Assembly (NCBI RefSeq): GCF_021631985.1
Contig: NZ_CP070225.1
Coordinates: 7,998,001-8,062,000, forward strand
Direction: 5' to 3'
Origin: Sandaracinus amylolyticus
GTDB lineage: Bacteria; Myxococcota_A; Polyangia; Polyangiales; Sandaracinaceae
Length of the DNA stretch: 64,000 bases
The position numbers and the translations under genes were made by a program. The notes beneath the pieces were generated by a model. That model was not told the origin of the DNA. It searched no databases and saw only the letters and a list, made by a program, of their open reading frames with translations. This document shows, one piece after another, positions 53,514-62,933 of the stretch. Each line of letters starts with the position of its first letter. Within the stretch, counting starts at the first letter, position 1.

Positions 53514-54584
53514 TCAACGGTTCGCGATCTGCTCGCGCGCGATCTCGATCGCGGCGGCGTAGGGGAGGAGGCGTCGCTCGCGCGCGCGCTCGATCACGCG
53601 CTTCACGTTGCGACCGATGAGGTCGCGCACGAGGCCGTGCGCCGCGTCCTCTCCGAAGCCCTGCAGCGCGCAGATCGTCGCGAGCACGCCGCCGGCGTTG
53701 GCGACGAAGTCGGGGATCGCGATCACGCCGCGCGCATCGAGCGACTCGAGCGTGCCCGGCGCGTAGGGCGCGTTCGATCCCGGCACGATGATCGACGCTT
53801 CGACGTCGTCGACGTTGCCCGCGTGGATCGCGTCGGGACGCGCGCCCGGGACGAGCACGTCGCAGGGCACCGTGAAGAGCGCCTCGCGCGGCAGGACCTG
53901 CACGCCGGGCGCGCGCTCGAGGCCCGCATCGCCGTGCTCCTCGCGCAGCGCGGCGAGGCGCTCCACGTCGAGCCCGTCCTTCGCGGTGATCGCAGCGCGC
54001 ACCGTGGAGACCGCGACGATCTCCGCGCCCTCGCGCACGAAGAAGCGCGCGGCCGCGGTGCCGACCTTGCCGAAGCCCTCGATCGCGACGCGCGCGCCCT
54101 CGAGCGATCGCCCGGCGAGCTCGGCCGCGCTCTTCGCCGCGGCCACCACGCCGTAGCCGGTCAGCTGCTCGTCGAGGTGCGGGTCGCCGCTGCTCGCGAA
54201 GTCGCTCGCGGTCGTGCCCATGTCGGCCCCGGGCACGAACACACCGGCGTCGATCAGCGGCTTCGCCGCCTCGAGGAACGCGCGCACCACGTCGGCGCGC
54301 GCCGGATCGCTCGGGTCGAAGCGGATGCCCGCCTTCGCGCCGCCGACCGGCATCGAGAGCAGCGCGTACTTGAACGTCATCGCGCGCGCGAGGCGCGCGA
54401 TCTCGGCGACCGTGACGTCGGTCGTCATGCGCACGCCGCCGCCCGAAGGGCCGCTGGTGAGCGTGTCGACCACGACGACCGCGTGCATGCGCGCCTTCGG
54501 ATCGTGGAAGAACACCACACGCCGCGGCCCGAGGTCGTCGAAGCGCACCCCCGGCAGCTCGAACGTCATCTCGTTCCCGCTCAT
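53514..54584 (-). CDS. Leu/Val/Phe-type (ELFV) amino-acid dehydrogenase
   Basis: 356 aa, the short hexamer-less class near leucine/valine dehydrogenase length rather than glutamate dehydrogenase (~450). Catalytic Lys84 is in PVGGAKAGI and Asp121 in PGADMGT. The Rossmann domain opens IEGFGKVGTAAARFF (~167-180), and PDFVANAGGVL matches the family near 290. It oxidatively deaminates a branched or aromatic amino acid with NAD, or makes one in reverse. The ATG follows the ATP-grasp stop with no gap, with GGAGGAG across the junction. Confidence 0.9.
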   Translation of the reverse strand: MSGNEMTFELPGVRFDDLGPRRVVFFHDPKARMHAVVVVDTLTSGPSGGGVRMTTDVTVAEIARLARAMTFKYALLSMPVGGAKAGIRFDPSDPARADVVRAFLEAAKPLIDAGVFVPGADMGTTASDFASSGDPHLDEQLTGYGVVAAAKSAAELAGRSLEGARVAIEGFGKVGTAAARFFVREGAEIVAVSTVRAAITAKDGLDVERLAALREEHGDAGLERAPGVQVLPREALFTVPCDVLVPGARPDAIHAGNVDDVEASIIVPGSNAPYAPGTLESLDARGVIAIPDFVANAGGVLATICALQGFGEDAAHGLVRDLIGRNVKRVIERARERRLLPYAAAIEIAREQIANR

Positions 54585-55754
54585 CTAGCTCCTCCGCGTT
54601 CCGTCCCAGAGCACGTCGAAGAACTGCGCCGCGACCAGGTCGCTCACGTCGCGGCCACGCCGCGCGAGGTGCTTCCGGTACGCGCGCACCTGTCCGTACG
54701 AGAGAAGCGAATAGAGGGCCGGCATCGCGTCCCCGGGCGCCGCGTAGACATCCTCGATGCCCGAGAGCAGCACGGCGAGGTCGCTCGGGATCTCGCGCCA
54801 GTTGCGCACCATGTCGCGCATGATCGCGACCGCGATCTGACGCCTCACCCCGGCAGGGACGATGCGCGGTCCCTTGCCATTCACGCGCGCGAGCACCGCG
54901 TCGCAGAGATCCTCGGACGTCATCATGAAGACACCGGCGGTCGGTCGCGGATTGCACTCGAGCAGCACGAGCCCGCGCGCCGTGCGCATGAAGTCGAACG
55001 AGATCTGCCCGTGGTACTTCAGCGCCTCGGCGTAGCGACGCGCGAGCACGAGCGACTCGGGCTCGTCGATCGACTCGAAGAGGATCCCGCCCGCGTGCTC
55101 GATCGTCTTCGGATGCTCGTACGTGCAGTGCGCGACGATGCGGCCGTGCTGCGCGACGCTGAAGCTGCAGACGTCGGTGCCGTGCACGAATTCCTGCACG
55201 ATCCAGGGCTGCAGCGGTGTGGGGTGGCACGCGTCGATCGGCACCCGGCCCGCGAGCGGACCGGCGTTCGTCAGCAGCGTCACGCCGCCGCGCGAGTACG
55301 CCGCGCGCGCGATGTACTCGGGCAGCTCGGCGATCGCGCGCCGCAGCTCACGCGGGCTGCGCACCACGATCGTGCGCGGGACCGGCAGGCCGAGCGAGCG
55401 CGAGAGCTCGACGAAGCGATGTTTGTCGTGGAGGCGCGCGAGGGTCTCGAGCGACGGGCAGAAGATCGGCGCGGGCACGCGCGCGCGGTGCTCGGCGAGA
55501 TAGAGCGCCTCTTCGAAGGCGGGCACCACGAGATCGATGCCGCGCGAGCGCACGATCTCCGCGACGTCGTCGACGTATTGCACCGTCTCGAAGGTCGGTG
55601 ATGCGGTGACGAAGCTCTCGGCGACGTAGCGCGAGTGGCTGCCGGGCGCGGAGCCGAACGTGTCCGCCGCGTACACGGTGTGGCCCTGCTCGCCGAAGTG
55701 ACGGATCTCGCAGAGCGCGTGCGGGAAGCGTGAGCTCGTGACGAGGACCTTCAT
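54585..55754 (-). CDS. ATP-grasp ligase
   Basis: 389 aa. N-terminal pre-ATP-grasp fold (MKVLVTSSRFPHALCEIRHF), ATP-grasp core with DKHRFVELSRSLGLPVP, WIVQEFVHGTDVCSFSV, and Mg-binding ISFDFMRTARGLVLLECNPR. The C-terminal helical ~90 residues are extra. Such carB-like ligases couple a carboxylate to an amine. It directly abuts the amino-acid dehydrogenase gene, so a small amino-acid-derived conjugate or dipeptide is a reasonable guess, not a demonstrated product. Confidence 0.85.
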   Translation of the reverse strand: MKVLVTSSRFPHALCEIRHFGEQGHTVYAADTFGSAPGSHSRYVAESFVTASPTFETVQYVDDVAEIVRSRGIDLVVPAFEEALYLAEHRARVPAPIFCPSLETLARLHDKHRFVELSRSLGLPVPRTIVVRSPRELRRAIAELPEYIARAAYSRGGVTLLTNAGPLAGRVPIDACHPTPLQPWIVQEFVHGTDVCSFSVAQHGRIVAHCTYEHPKTIEHAGGILFESIDEPESLVLARRYAEALKYHGQISFDFMRTARGLVLLECNPRPTAGVFMMTSEDLCDAVLARVNGKGPRIVPAGVRRQIAVAIMRDMVRNWREIPSDLAVLLSGIEDVYAAPGDAMPALYSLLSYGQVRAYRKHLARRGRDVSDLVAAQFFDVLWDGTRRS

Positions 55755-55967
55755 TCACGCGGTGTGGGTGCAGCGCACGTGCCCACCGCATGAGAGCGTC
55801 TGGACGCGGATCTCACGGGATCACGCGCCGCGATGCGAGGCGTTGCGCCGCGATCCGAGCTGTGACTCAGTTTGCCGGAGGGGCTGAGCCAGCCCCTCCC
55901 CCGCCTCCCGAGCCGCTTCGCGGTCGCTTCGCTCCGAAAGCCCGTCGAGGCGATCCTCGACGTGCTT
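55755..55967. other. Intergenic region with hairpin
   Basis: About 210 bp without a gene between the ATP-grasp start and the esterase stop. It holds the promoter of the ATP-grasp/dehydrogenase pair and the hairpin at 55877-55899; nothing else recognised. Confidence 0.5.
55877..55899 (-). terminator. Perfect 10-bp hairpin after the esterase gene
   Basis: GGAGGGGCTG (55877-55886), loop AGC, CAGCCCCTCC (55890-55899). Very stable stem 69 bp beyond the esterase stop on the minus strand; no T run, so possibly a terminator of the GC-rich type. Confidence 0.5.
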
Positions 55968-57017
55968 TCAGGCGCGCATCCCGCGCGCGAGCGCGTCGAT
56001 GGCGCGATCGATCGCGCGGCGCGACGTGTGGAGGATCCCGCCCAGCGAGAAGAAGCCGTGCACCAGCGACTCCTCGCACTGCAGATCGACGTGCACACCC
56101 GCCGCCTCGAGCTTGCGCGCGTAGCGCTCGCCCTCGTCGCGCAGCGGATCGAAGCCCGCGGTGACGACGTGGGCGCGCGGCGCGCCGCGCACGCAGGGCG
56201 CGTGGAGCACCGAGGCCATCGGGTCCGCCGCCGAGACCGCGCATCCGCCGAGGTAGTTCTCGCGGAAGAACATCATCGCGTCGGCCTCGTGGAGGAAGCC
56301 CTCGGAGAAGAGGCGATACGACTCGGTGTCGTGGGACCAGTCGGTCACCGGGTACACGAGGAGCTGGAAGCAGGGCCGCGGATCGCGCGCCCGCTCGTGC
56401 CACGCGACCACCGCCGCGAGGTTGCCGCCCGCGCTGTCGCCCGCGACCGCGACGCGCTGGGGATCGCCGCCGAGCGCGCGCGCGTGGGCCGCGGTCCAGC
56501 GGAACGCCGCGAGCGCGTCCTCGACCGCCGCGGGGAAGCGGTGCTCGGGCGCGAGCCGGTACTCGACCGCGACCACGATGCAGTCGGCGCGGCGCGCGAT
56601 GCGGCTGCAGAGCCCGTCGTGCGAGCGCAGGCTGCCGATGCAGAAGCCGCCGCCGTGGAAGTAGACGACGATCGGGCGCGGCGTCGCGGTGGGCGGGCCG
56701 GGCTCGTACACGCGCACCGGGATCGAGTGGCCGGCGCCGGGGATCTCGATGTCGCGCTCGTGCACGCGATGCAGCGCGCAGCGCGCGAAGTCGGCGAGCG
56801 GCGCGCGATGATCCATCTCGTGGCGCAGGTGCGCGAGCGGGCGCGAGCTCGTCTTCGGGCGCTGCGCGGCGATGCCGCGGAGGAACGCGCCGACGCCGAC
56901 GTCGAGCTCGTGACCGCGATCGTTGCGCGGGAGCTCGCCGACCATCGAGCGCAGCAGCGGCTCGGGCGACGCGAGGACGGTGCGCAGAGCGCTGCGGGCG
57001 AACGTGCGGTACGGCAT
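55968..57017 (-). CDS. HSL-family alpha/beta-hydrolase esterase
   Basis: 349 aa. Oxyanion motif HGGG (121-124, VVYFHGGGFCIGS), nucleophile Ser195 in GDSAGGN, catalytic Asp290 (GFDPLRDEG) and His320 (LVHGFF), the complete triad of hormone-sensitive-lipase-type esterases. An N-terminal ~85-residue cap precedes the fold. No signal peptide, so cytoplasmic. Likely hydrolyses short or medium acyl esters. Separate from its neighbours by about 90 bp. Confidence 0.92.
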   Translation of the reverse strand: MPYRTFARSALRTVLASPEPLLRSMVGELPRNDRGHELDVGVGAFLRGIAAQRPKTSSRPLAHLRHEMDHRAPLADFARCALHRVHERDIEIPGAGHSIPVRVYEPGPPTATPRPIVVYFHGGGFCIGSLRSHDGLCSRIARRADCIVVAVEYRLAPEHRFPAAVEDALAAFRWTAAHARALGGDPQRVAVAGDSAGGNLAAVVAWHERARDPRPCFQLLVYPVTDWSHDTESYRLFSEGFLHEADAMMFFRENYLGGCAVSAADPMASVLHAPCVRGAPRAHVVTAGFDPLRDEGERYARKLEAAGVHVDLQCEESLVHGFFSLGGILHTSRRAIDRAIDALARGMRA

Positions 57018-57109
57018 CGCGAGCTCGTCGGCCTAGCGCGCGGAACGAACGATCGGTAGCTGCCCGATGGTCGAGCGTGGCGCGATGTCTCGCGCGCCAC
57101 ACCCGGTGC

Positions 57110-57664
57110 TCACCGCGGCGTCGCCGGCGCGGCAGCGCGCTCGCGGATGCGCTGTGCGACCTCGGCGCTCGTGCGATCGAGCTCGGTGATCGCGTCGATC
57201 GACGCCATGCGCGCGCGGCCGATCGCGGGCGAGGCGATCGCGGCCGCGCCGTCGGCGAACCTGACATATTCCTGCCATGCAGCGCGGGCGTCGGCGCGAC
57301 GATCGGGCATGCGCTCGAGCGTCGACGCGACGCCGTGGAGGGCTCGCGCGGTCCATCGCGGATCGTTCGCCGCGCGCGCGACCTGGAGGCACGACTGATA
57401 ACCCTGGAGCGCCGCGGCGAGATCGCCGTCGATGCGCTCGACCTCGGCGATGTGACACACCGCTTCGGGCCGCGCGGGCTGGAGCTGCGCCGCCTGTCGG
57501 AACGCGGTGATCGCCGAGCCGCGATCCCCCGCGCTCATCGCGACGATGCCGCGCCCCACGTGCGCGAGGTACTCGCTGGACGCGGGTGGAGCCTGCGCCT
57601 CGACGCGCGAGACGACGACCAGCGAAGCCGCGAGGACGATCACAGCGAGCACGGAGCGATGCAT
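57110..57664 (-). CDS. Exported TPR-like protein
   Basis: 184 aa from the ATG at 57664. Signal peptide MHRSVLAVIVLAASLVVVSR then VEAQA. TPR-like helical pairs follow (YLAHVGRGIVAMSAGDRGSA, AEVERIDGDLAAALQGYQSC). Probably periplasmic scaffold; function unknown. Divergent from the aminopeptidase gene across 36 bp. Confidence 0.75.
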   Translation of the reverse strand: MHRSVLAVIVLAASLVVVSRVEAQAPPASSEYLAHVGRGIVAMSAGDRGSAITAFRQAAQLQPARPEAVCHIAEVERIDGDLAAALQGYQSCLQVARAANDPRWTARALHGVASTLERMPDRRADARAAWQEYVRFADGAAAIASPAIGRARMASIDAITELDRTSAEVAQRIRERAAAPATPR

Positions 57665-57700
57665 GACCGGCGATGGTAGTCGATCGAGCCGCTCTGCTAT

Positions 57701-60439
57701 ATGGCCGCGATGCGGCGATTCGCTCTCTTTTCCCTCGTTCTCTCGCTCGCGGCATGCGGTTCGTCGCCGAGCACGACACCGACGACCACCGAAGAGCCCA
57801 CCGCGAGCGGTGGTGAGATCGGCGAGGCCGTCACCATCGAGCGCGCACCCTCGCGACTGCCCGAGAGCGTCGCGCCCACGCGCTACACACTCACGCTCTC
57901 GATCACCCCGGCGCGGGATCGCTTCTCGGGCGAGGCCGACGTCGACGTGCGCGTCACCGAGCCCACCAGCGCGATCTGGATCCACGGGCAGAACCTCGAC
58001 GTCACCGAGGTGCGCGCGATCGCGGGCGGCGAGACGATCGGCGCGCGCTGGGAGCAGGTCGACGCCGAGGAAGGCGTCGCGCGCATCGTGCTCGAGCGCG
58101 CGATCGCGCCCGGCGAGGCGCGCCTGCACTTCGCGTGGACCGCGCCCTTCGATCAGACGCTCGAGGGGCTCTATCGCGTGCGCGTCGGCGAGGACGCGTA
58201 CGCGTTCACGCAGTTCGAGGCGCTCGCGGCGCGCAAGGCGTTCCCGAGCTTCGACGAGCCGCGCTTCAAGACGCCCTACGACGTGACGCTCGTCGTGCCC
58301 GCGGGCCAGGGCGCGTTCGCGAACAGCCGCGAGCTCGAGAGCAGCGAGGAGAACGGCGCGCGCCGGGTGCGCTTCGCGACGACCGAGCCGCTGCCGACCT
58401 ATCTCGTCGCGTGGGCGGTCGGACCGATCGACGTGGTCGAGGCGACGATCCCGGCGAACGCGGTGCGCGCGCAGCCGCTCGCGCTGCGAGGCCTCGCGGT
58501 GCGCGGTCGCGGCGGTGATCTCGCGTTCGCGATGCAGCACACGCCGCGCATCCTCGCGGCGCTCGAGGGCTACTTCGGGACTCCGTATCCGTTCGACAAG
58601 CTCGACATCGTCGCGGTGCCCGACTTCTCCGCGGGCGCGATGGAGAACGCGGGGCTCGTCACGTTCCGCGACAACCTGCTGCTGCTGAGCGCGGATGCGC
58701 CGATCGCGCAGCGTCGTGGGTTCGCGTTCGTGATGGCGCACGAGCTCGCGCACCAGTGGTTCGGCAACCTCGTCACGATGGCGTGGTGGGACGACCTCTG
58801 GCTGAACGAGGCGTTCGCGACGTGGATGGAGACCGCGATCGTGCGCGAGGTCTTCCCCGAGATGCGCGCCGAGGTCGGCGAGCTCACGACCGCGCTCGAG
58901 GCGTTCGACGCGGACTCGCTCGCGAGCGCGCGTCAGATCCGCAATCCGATCGAGACGAGCCACGACATCCACAACGCGTTCGACTCGATCACCTACAGCA
59001 AGGGCGCGAGCGTGCTCGCGATGTTCGAGCACTGGCTCGGGCGCGAGACGTTCCAGCGCGGCGTGCGCCGTTATCTGAGCGAGCACGCGCGCGGCAACGC
59101 GCGCGGCGAGGACCTGCTGCGCGCGCTGAGCGAAGAGGCGCAGCGCGACGTCGCGGCGCCGCTCACGACGTTCCTCGCGCAGCCGGGCGTGCCGCTGATC
59201 GAGGCGCGCGTCGAGTGTGAGGGCGAGCCGCGTCTCGCGCTCACGCAGCGTCGTTATCTGCCGGTGGGATCGAGCGCGAGCGCGGACGCGACGTGGCAGG
59301 TCCCGGTCTGCGCGAAGTACCGCGCGGGCGGGCAGGTGCGCGAGACGTGCACGCTGCTCACCGAGGCGCAGGGCACGATGGCGCTCGAGGGCGGCGCGTG
59401 CCCCGAGTGGCTGCACCCGAACGCGGGAGGCACCGGCTACTACCGCTGGACGCTGCCCGACGATCAGCTCGCGCGGCTCCGCACGCCGCAGGCACAGCGC
59501 GCGATGGACACGCGTGATCTGCTCTCGGTCGCCGACAGCGTGCGCGCCGGCTTCGCGTCGGGCCGCGTGTCGTTCGAGAGCGCGGCGCGCGCGCTCGAGC
59601 CCTTCGCGGACAGCACGGATCGCCACATCGCCACCGCGCCGATCGAGCTCTTGCAGTACGCGTACGATCACCTGCTCGAGACCGACGCGCAGCGCGACGC
59701 GTTCCGCGCGTACGCGACGCGCCTCTATCGCAACCAGCTGCGCCGCCTCGGGTGGGGCCCGCGCGGTCGCGCCGCGGAGGACGGTGAGGTCCGGCTGCTG
59801 CGCGCGGCGATCCTCTCGTTCCTCGCGATCACCGCGAAGGATCCCGCGGTGCGTCGTGACGCGCAGACGCGCGGGCTCGCGTTCGTCGAGGGCGGCACGG
59901 TGCACCAGGACGCGGTGCCGAGCGATCTCGTGAGCGTCGCGCTCGTGGTCGCGGCCCAGGAGGGCGGCGAGGAGCTCTTCGCGCGGCTCGAGCAGATCTT
60001 CGTGGGCTCGCAGGACGCGATGACGCGCTCGCAGCTGCTCGGCGCGATGGCGAGCGTCGACGACGCGGAGCTGCGGGGACGCGCGATCGCGCTGGTGCTC
60101 GATCCGCGGCTGCGCATCAACGAGGTGTTCCGCCCGCTGATGGGCCAGATGGGTGATCGCGACGGGCGCGAGCCGGGCTGGGCGTGGATCCAGGCGAACT
60201 ACGACGCGATGGCGCAGCGGATGGGCCCGGCGTACGCGGGCTATCTGCCGTACGCGACGAGCGGCTTCTGCAGCGCGGAGCGCGCGAACGAGGTGCGCTC
60301 GTTCTTCGCGCCGCGCATGGAAGCGACGCAGGGCGGGCCGCGCAACCTCGAGAGCGCCGTGGAGTCGATCTCACTGTGCGCGGCGCGCGCGGACGTGCAG
60401 CGCCAGAGCGCCCAGCAGTTCTTCTCGTCGGCGCGGTGA
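57701..60439 (+). CDS. M1-family zinc aminopeptidase lipoprotein
   Basis: 912 aa. Lipoprotein signal MRRFALFSLVLSLAAC, so envelope-anchored. The substrate motif GAMEN is at ~312 (FSAGAMENAGL) and the zinc site HELAHQWFGN starts at His347 with the third ligand Glu in LWLNEAFATWME (~370): all ligands present. The ~400-residue C-terminal helical domain (ERAP1_C-like) is complete. It removes N-terminal residues from peptides outside the cytoplasm, likely for nutrient use. It faces the next gene convergently across a hairpin. Confidence 0.95.
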   Translation: MAAMRRFALFSLVLSLAACGSSPSTTPTTTEEPTASGGEIGEAVTIERAPSRLPESVAPTRYTLTLSITPARDRFSGEADVDVRVTEPTSAIWIHGQNLDVTEVRAIAGGETIGARWEQVDAEEGVARIVLERAIAPGEARLHFAWTAPFDQTLEGLYRVRVGEDAYAFTQFEALAARKAFPSFDEPRFKTPYDVTLVVPAGQGAFANSRELESSEENGARRVRFATTEPLPTYLVAWAVGPIDVVEATIPANAVRAQPLALRGLAVRGRGGDLAFAMQHTPRILAALEGYFGTPYPFDKLDIVAVPDFSAGAMENAGLVTFRDNLLLLSADAPIAQRRGFAFVMAHELAHQWFGNLVTMAWWDDLWLNEAFATWMETAIVREVFPEMRAEVGELTTALEAFDADSLASARQIRNPIETSHDIHNAFDSITYSKGASVLAMFEHWLGRETFQRGVRRYLSEHARGNARGEDLLRALSEEAQRDVAAPLTTFLAQPGVPLIEARVECEGEPRLALTQRRYLPVGSSASADATWQVPVCAKYRAGGQVRETCTLLTEAQGTMALEGGACPEWLHPNAGGTGYYRWTLPDDQLARLRTPQAQRAMDTRDLLSVADSVRAGFASGRVSFESAARALEPFADSTDRHIATAPIELLQYAYDHLLETDAQRDAFRAYATRLYRNQLRRLGWGPRGRAAEDGEVRLLRAAILSFLAITAKDPAVRRDAQTRGLAFVEGGTVHQDAVPSDLVSVALVVAAQEGGEELFARLEQIFVGSQDAMTRSQLLGAMASVDDAELRGRAIALVLDPRLRINEVFRPLMGQMGDRDGREPGWAWIQANYDAMAQRMGPAYAGYLPYATSGFCSAERANEVRSFFAPRMEATQGGPRNLESAVESISLCAARADVQRQSAQQFFSSAR

Positions 60440-60450
60440 GCGGTGACGAC

Positions 60451-60474
60451 GGGGGCGCGTGGAAGCGCGTCCCC
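60451..60474. terminator. Bidirectional terminator hairpin
   Basis: GGGGGCGCG (60451-60459) pairs with CGCGTCCCC (60466-60474) with one G-T wobble, loop of six. It fills the 39-bp gap between the convergent aminopeptidase gene (stop 60439) and propeller gene (stop 60479). Confidence 0.55.
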
Positions 60475-60478
60475 GCGT

Positions 60479-61534
60479 TCAATCGCGAACGATCGTCGCG
60501 GTGCGCGTGGTGTGGTCGAGGATCACCTCGGCCTCGTGGAGGAACGCGCTGTATCGACGATCGGCGCGCGTGTGGATCGACGTGAACGCGATCGGTCCCG
60601 ACTCGATGGCCCACACGACGTCGCGGCTCGCGCCGAGGAAATACACGACCGATCGGCGCGCGACCTCCTGCGCGGATATCGTGCGCAGCGGCGGCGCTCC
60701 CTCGAGCTGCGGAACGCCGGACGCAGCGACCAACACGGCCGTGACGTTCTCGTCGTAGGTGCACGACCGCACGCGCGCGGATGGGCCTGGGGTCGCGACC
60801 GTTCGCCACGTCCCGCCGACCGTCTCTCGCACCCGGAGCTCGTCGCCCGCGTGGGCGATGAGGAGCCCGCCGACTTCGCACGCGCTCGTGGCGTCCTCCG
60901 GAGTGACCCGTGTGAGCGAGCCGTCGGCCGCGACGAGCTGGTAGGCGTCGCTCGTCTCGAGCCCGATCGCACCGTCGGATTGGCGCACGAACGAGGCCGA
61001 CCGCGGCGCACGCACCGATCGGGTCCACGCGAGGTGCCCGTCGCCCAGTCGCGTCGCGACCAGGCGCGCCGGCGGATCGACGACCTCCAGCAGGAGATCG
61101 TCGGTCGTGATCTTCGCCCACGGTGGCGTGGCGTACCGATTGGACGCGAGCACGGCGCCCGTTCGTAGGTCGAGCACGATCGTCCCGTAGCCACTCGACG
61201 GCCCGAACCACGTCAGGTCGAGCGCGAGCACGTGGTCGCGCACGAGCCTCGGGGTCGGCTCGCTCCCTTCCGGCAGTGGCGTCTCCCACCGGACGACCTG
61301 CGCGCTCGTGTCCACCGCGCGCACCGAATGGGACAGACCTCGAGGCCAGAACGCGCGCTCGACGAGTCGCAGCTCGATCCCGCGATCCCGAACGACGCGC
61401 AATGTCCGGACTTCGCGAACGGACCTCGGCACCCGTTGCGCGACGATGCACAAGCTGGTCGAGAGCGCGCCCAACGTCGCGATCGTCGCCGCCACGACGA
61501 CCCATCTCCGCTTCGCTGGGCTCACGCGATCCAC
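60479..61534 (-). CDS. Membrane-anchored beta-propeller protein
   Basis: 351 aa. N-terminal helix (WVVVAATIATLGALSTSLCI) anchors it; the rest forms PQQ-like blades (YGTIVLDLRTGAVLASNRYA, LVATRLGDGHLAWTRSVRAP, AIGLETSDAYQLVAADGSLT). No catalytic or PQQ residues recognised. The start overlaps the preceding gene's end by 13 bases, so the two are co-translated. Confidence 0.75.
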   Translation of the reverse strand: MDRVSPAKRRWVVVAATIATLGALSTSLCIVAQRVPRSVREVRTLRVVRDRGIELRLVERAFWPRGLSHSVRAVDTSAQVVRWETPLPEGSEPTPRLVRDHVLALDLTWFGPSSGYGTIVLDLRTGAVLASNRYATPPWAKITTDDLLLEVVDPPARLVATRLGDGHLAWTRSVRAPRSASFVRQSDGAIGLETSDAYQLVAADGSLTRVTPEDATSACEVGGLLIAHAGDELRVRETVGGTWRTVATPGPSARVRSCTYDENVTAVLVAASGVPQLEGAPPLRTISAQEVARRSVVYFLGASRDVVWAIESGPIAFTSIHTRADRRYSAFLHEAEVILDHTTRTATIVRD

Positions 61535-62289
61535 ACGTCGTCGTTCGCGAACATCCCGCGCATCACGCGCCTGCGCACCTCACCGGCGCGCACCACGCCG
61601 CGCGAGCTCTCCTCCATCTGTGCGCTCGGCTGCACGTATGCTCGCTCGTCGCCCGCTCCGCGCTCGCCTTGCCAGTAGAGCTCGTGGTCGAACTCCGCCT
61701 GCTCGTGCACCTCGCCGTCGTGCACGTGCACCGTCGGGAAGAAGACGCGCGCCGGCTCCCGCGTGGGAAAGCGGAACGCCATCGGGTGCACCCGCTGGTC
61801 GCCCTTCTTCAGCGTGAACACCGCGAAGCCCCAGTCGTGGTAGCGCGGCAGGGCGCGCCACACCTCGTCGGGCATCCGGAAGCGTGCATCGAGGCGCACG
61901 AAGTCGCGGATGCTCGGGACGAACGACGCGTCGAACGCGCCCACCGAGTGCACCTTCAGCGTGGGCATCGGCGCCGCGAAGCGCGCGATCGGGCGTCCCT
62001 TCGCCTGCGGCTCGAAGGGCATGAACAGCATCGCGAGCTGATCGAAGATCACGGGTGCCCCGCTGAGATCGACGAACGCGATCGCGTCCTCGGGCGCGCC
62101 GGGCACCACCGGGAGCGGCAGCACCATCGCGAGCTCTTGCTTGGTGCGGAGGTGCATCGAGTACGCGAGCGTCTGCACCTCGCCGTCGCAGCGCGCGAAG
62201 ATGCGCGTCCCCGAGACCTTCACCGGCGGCGCGAGGAGCGACGCGAAGAGGCCCGTCGAGCGGCGCGCCGAGAACATGCACATGCGCAC
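61522..62289 (-). CDS. Conserved protein of unknown function
   Basis: 255 aa beginning MRMCMFSARRSTGLF. A middle segment (GTRIFARCDGEVQTLAYSMH, LAMVLPLPVVPG) and an acidic domain (HDWGFAVFTLKKGDQRVHPM) recur in proteins I have seen annotated only as hypothetical, in myxobacteria and planctomycetes (recollection). No signal peptide or membrane helix, so cytoplasmic. Overlaps the next gene's start by 13 bases. Confidence 0.7.
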   Translation of the reverse strand: MRMCMFSARRSTGLFASLLAPPVKVSGTRIFARCDGEVQTLAYSMHLRTKQELAMVLPLPVVPGAPEDAIAFVDLSGAPVIFDQLAMLFMPFEPQAKGRPIARFAAPMPTLKVHSVGAFDASFVPSIRDFVRLDARFRMPDEVWRALPRYHDWGFAVFTLKKGDQRVHPMAFRFPTREPARVFFPTVHVHDGEVHEQAEFDHELYWQGERGAGDERAYVQPSAQMEESSRGVVRAGEVRRRVMRGMFANDDVWIA

Positions 62290-62292
62290 ATC

Positions 62293-62868
62293 TTAGCGGC
62301 GCGGCGCGAGCCGCACGTAGGGCGAGCGCTCGGCGCTGGCGTCGACCACGGCGCGCACGTCGCCGTCCGGTGCGAGCACCATCGGCGCGCGCAGGTACGC
62401 GGGCGCCGGATCCCTCCACGGAAGACCGGCGTGCGGGGTCGCGACCGCGCATCGCAGGACGGCGCGCGACCGCTCCGCGATGCGCTCGGTCGTCCGGTCG
62501 CAGCGCCAGTCGAGCCCGTCGTCGAACGCGATCGTGATCCCGTCCGCATCGCGCGCCCGCACGCGTCCTTCGTGCACGCGATCGACGGCGAGGTGCCGCG
62601 ACGTCTCGTCACTCGGCCCGCCCGGAGGGATCATCGTCGTGTGGGTGCGATCGAGCGTCCCGCGCACCCGCAGTCGCGCCCGACCGTCGCGCGCGAGCGA
62701 GAGCACCGCGTCGAGCTCGTAACGCAGCACCGCGACCTGCGCGACGCCGCGATCGTGGATCGTGAACGTCAGCTCGACCTGCCCCGCGTGATCGCGCGAC
62801 TGCGCCGCTGCCACGGCGACGACGAGCCACGTCGCGAGCACCACCGCGGTCCGAGCGCGCATCGTCAT
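62293..62868 (-). CDS. Exported beta-rich protein
   Basis: About 191 aa from ATG 62868 (or 62862). Signal peptide RTAVVLATWLVVAVAAAQS. The rest is Arg/Asp-rich beta sequence (VAVLRYELDAVLSLARDGRA, GITIAFDDGLDWRCD). Not recognised. The stretch to 62922 would put polar residues before the signal. It abuts the next gene by 3 bp and is divergent from the ArsR regulator. Confidence 0.65.
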   Translation of the reverse strand: MTMRARTAVVLATWLVVAVAAAQSRDHAGQVELTFTIHDRGVAQVAVLRYELDAVLSLARDGRARLRVRGTLDRTHTTMIPPGGPSDETSRHLAVDRVHEGRVRARDADGITIAFDDGLDWRCDRTTERIAERSRAVLRCAVATPHAGLPWRDPAPAYLRAPMVLAPDGDVRAVVDASAERSPYVRLAPRR

Positions 62869-62921
62869 CCGACCGGCCCTTCCTGCGCGAGCTTGGTTGA
62901 CCGACGACACGTGCACGGACA

Positions 62922-62931
62922 TACACGTGTA
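62922..62931. promoter_or_regulatory. Palindromic operator candidate at the ArsR start
   Basis: The perfect 10-bp palindrome TACACGTGTA ends two bases before the GTG at 62934, and a second CACGTG occurs at 62908-62913. Repeats of CACGTG in the divergent promoter are a plausible binding site for the ArsR-type regulator encoded here. Confidence 0.45.
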
Positions 62932-62933
62932 AC

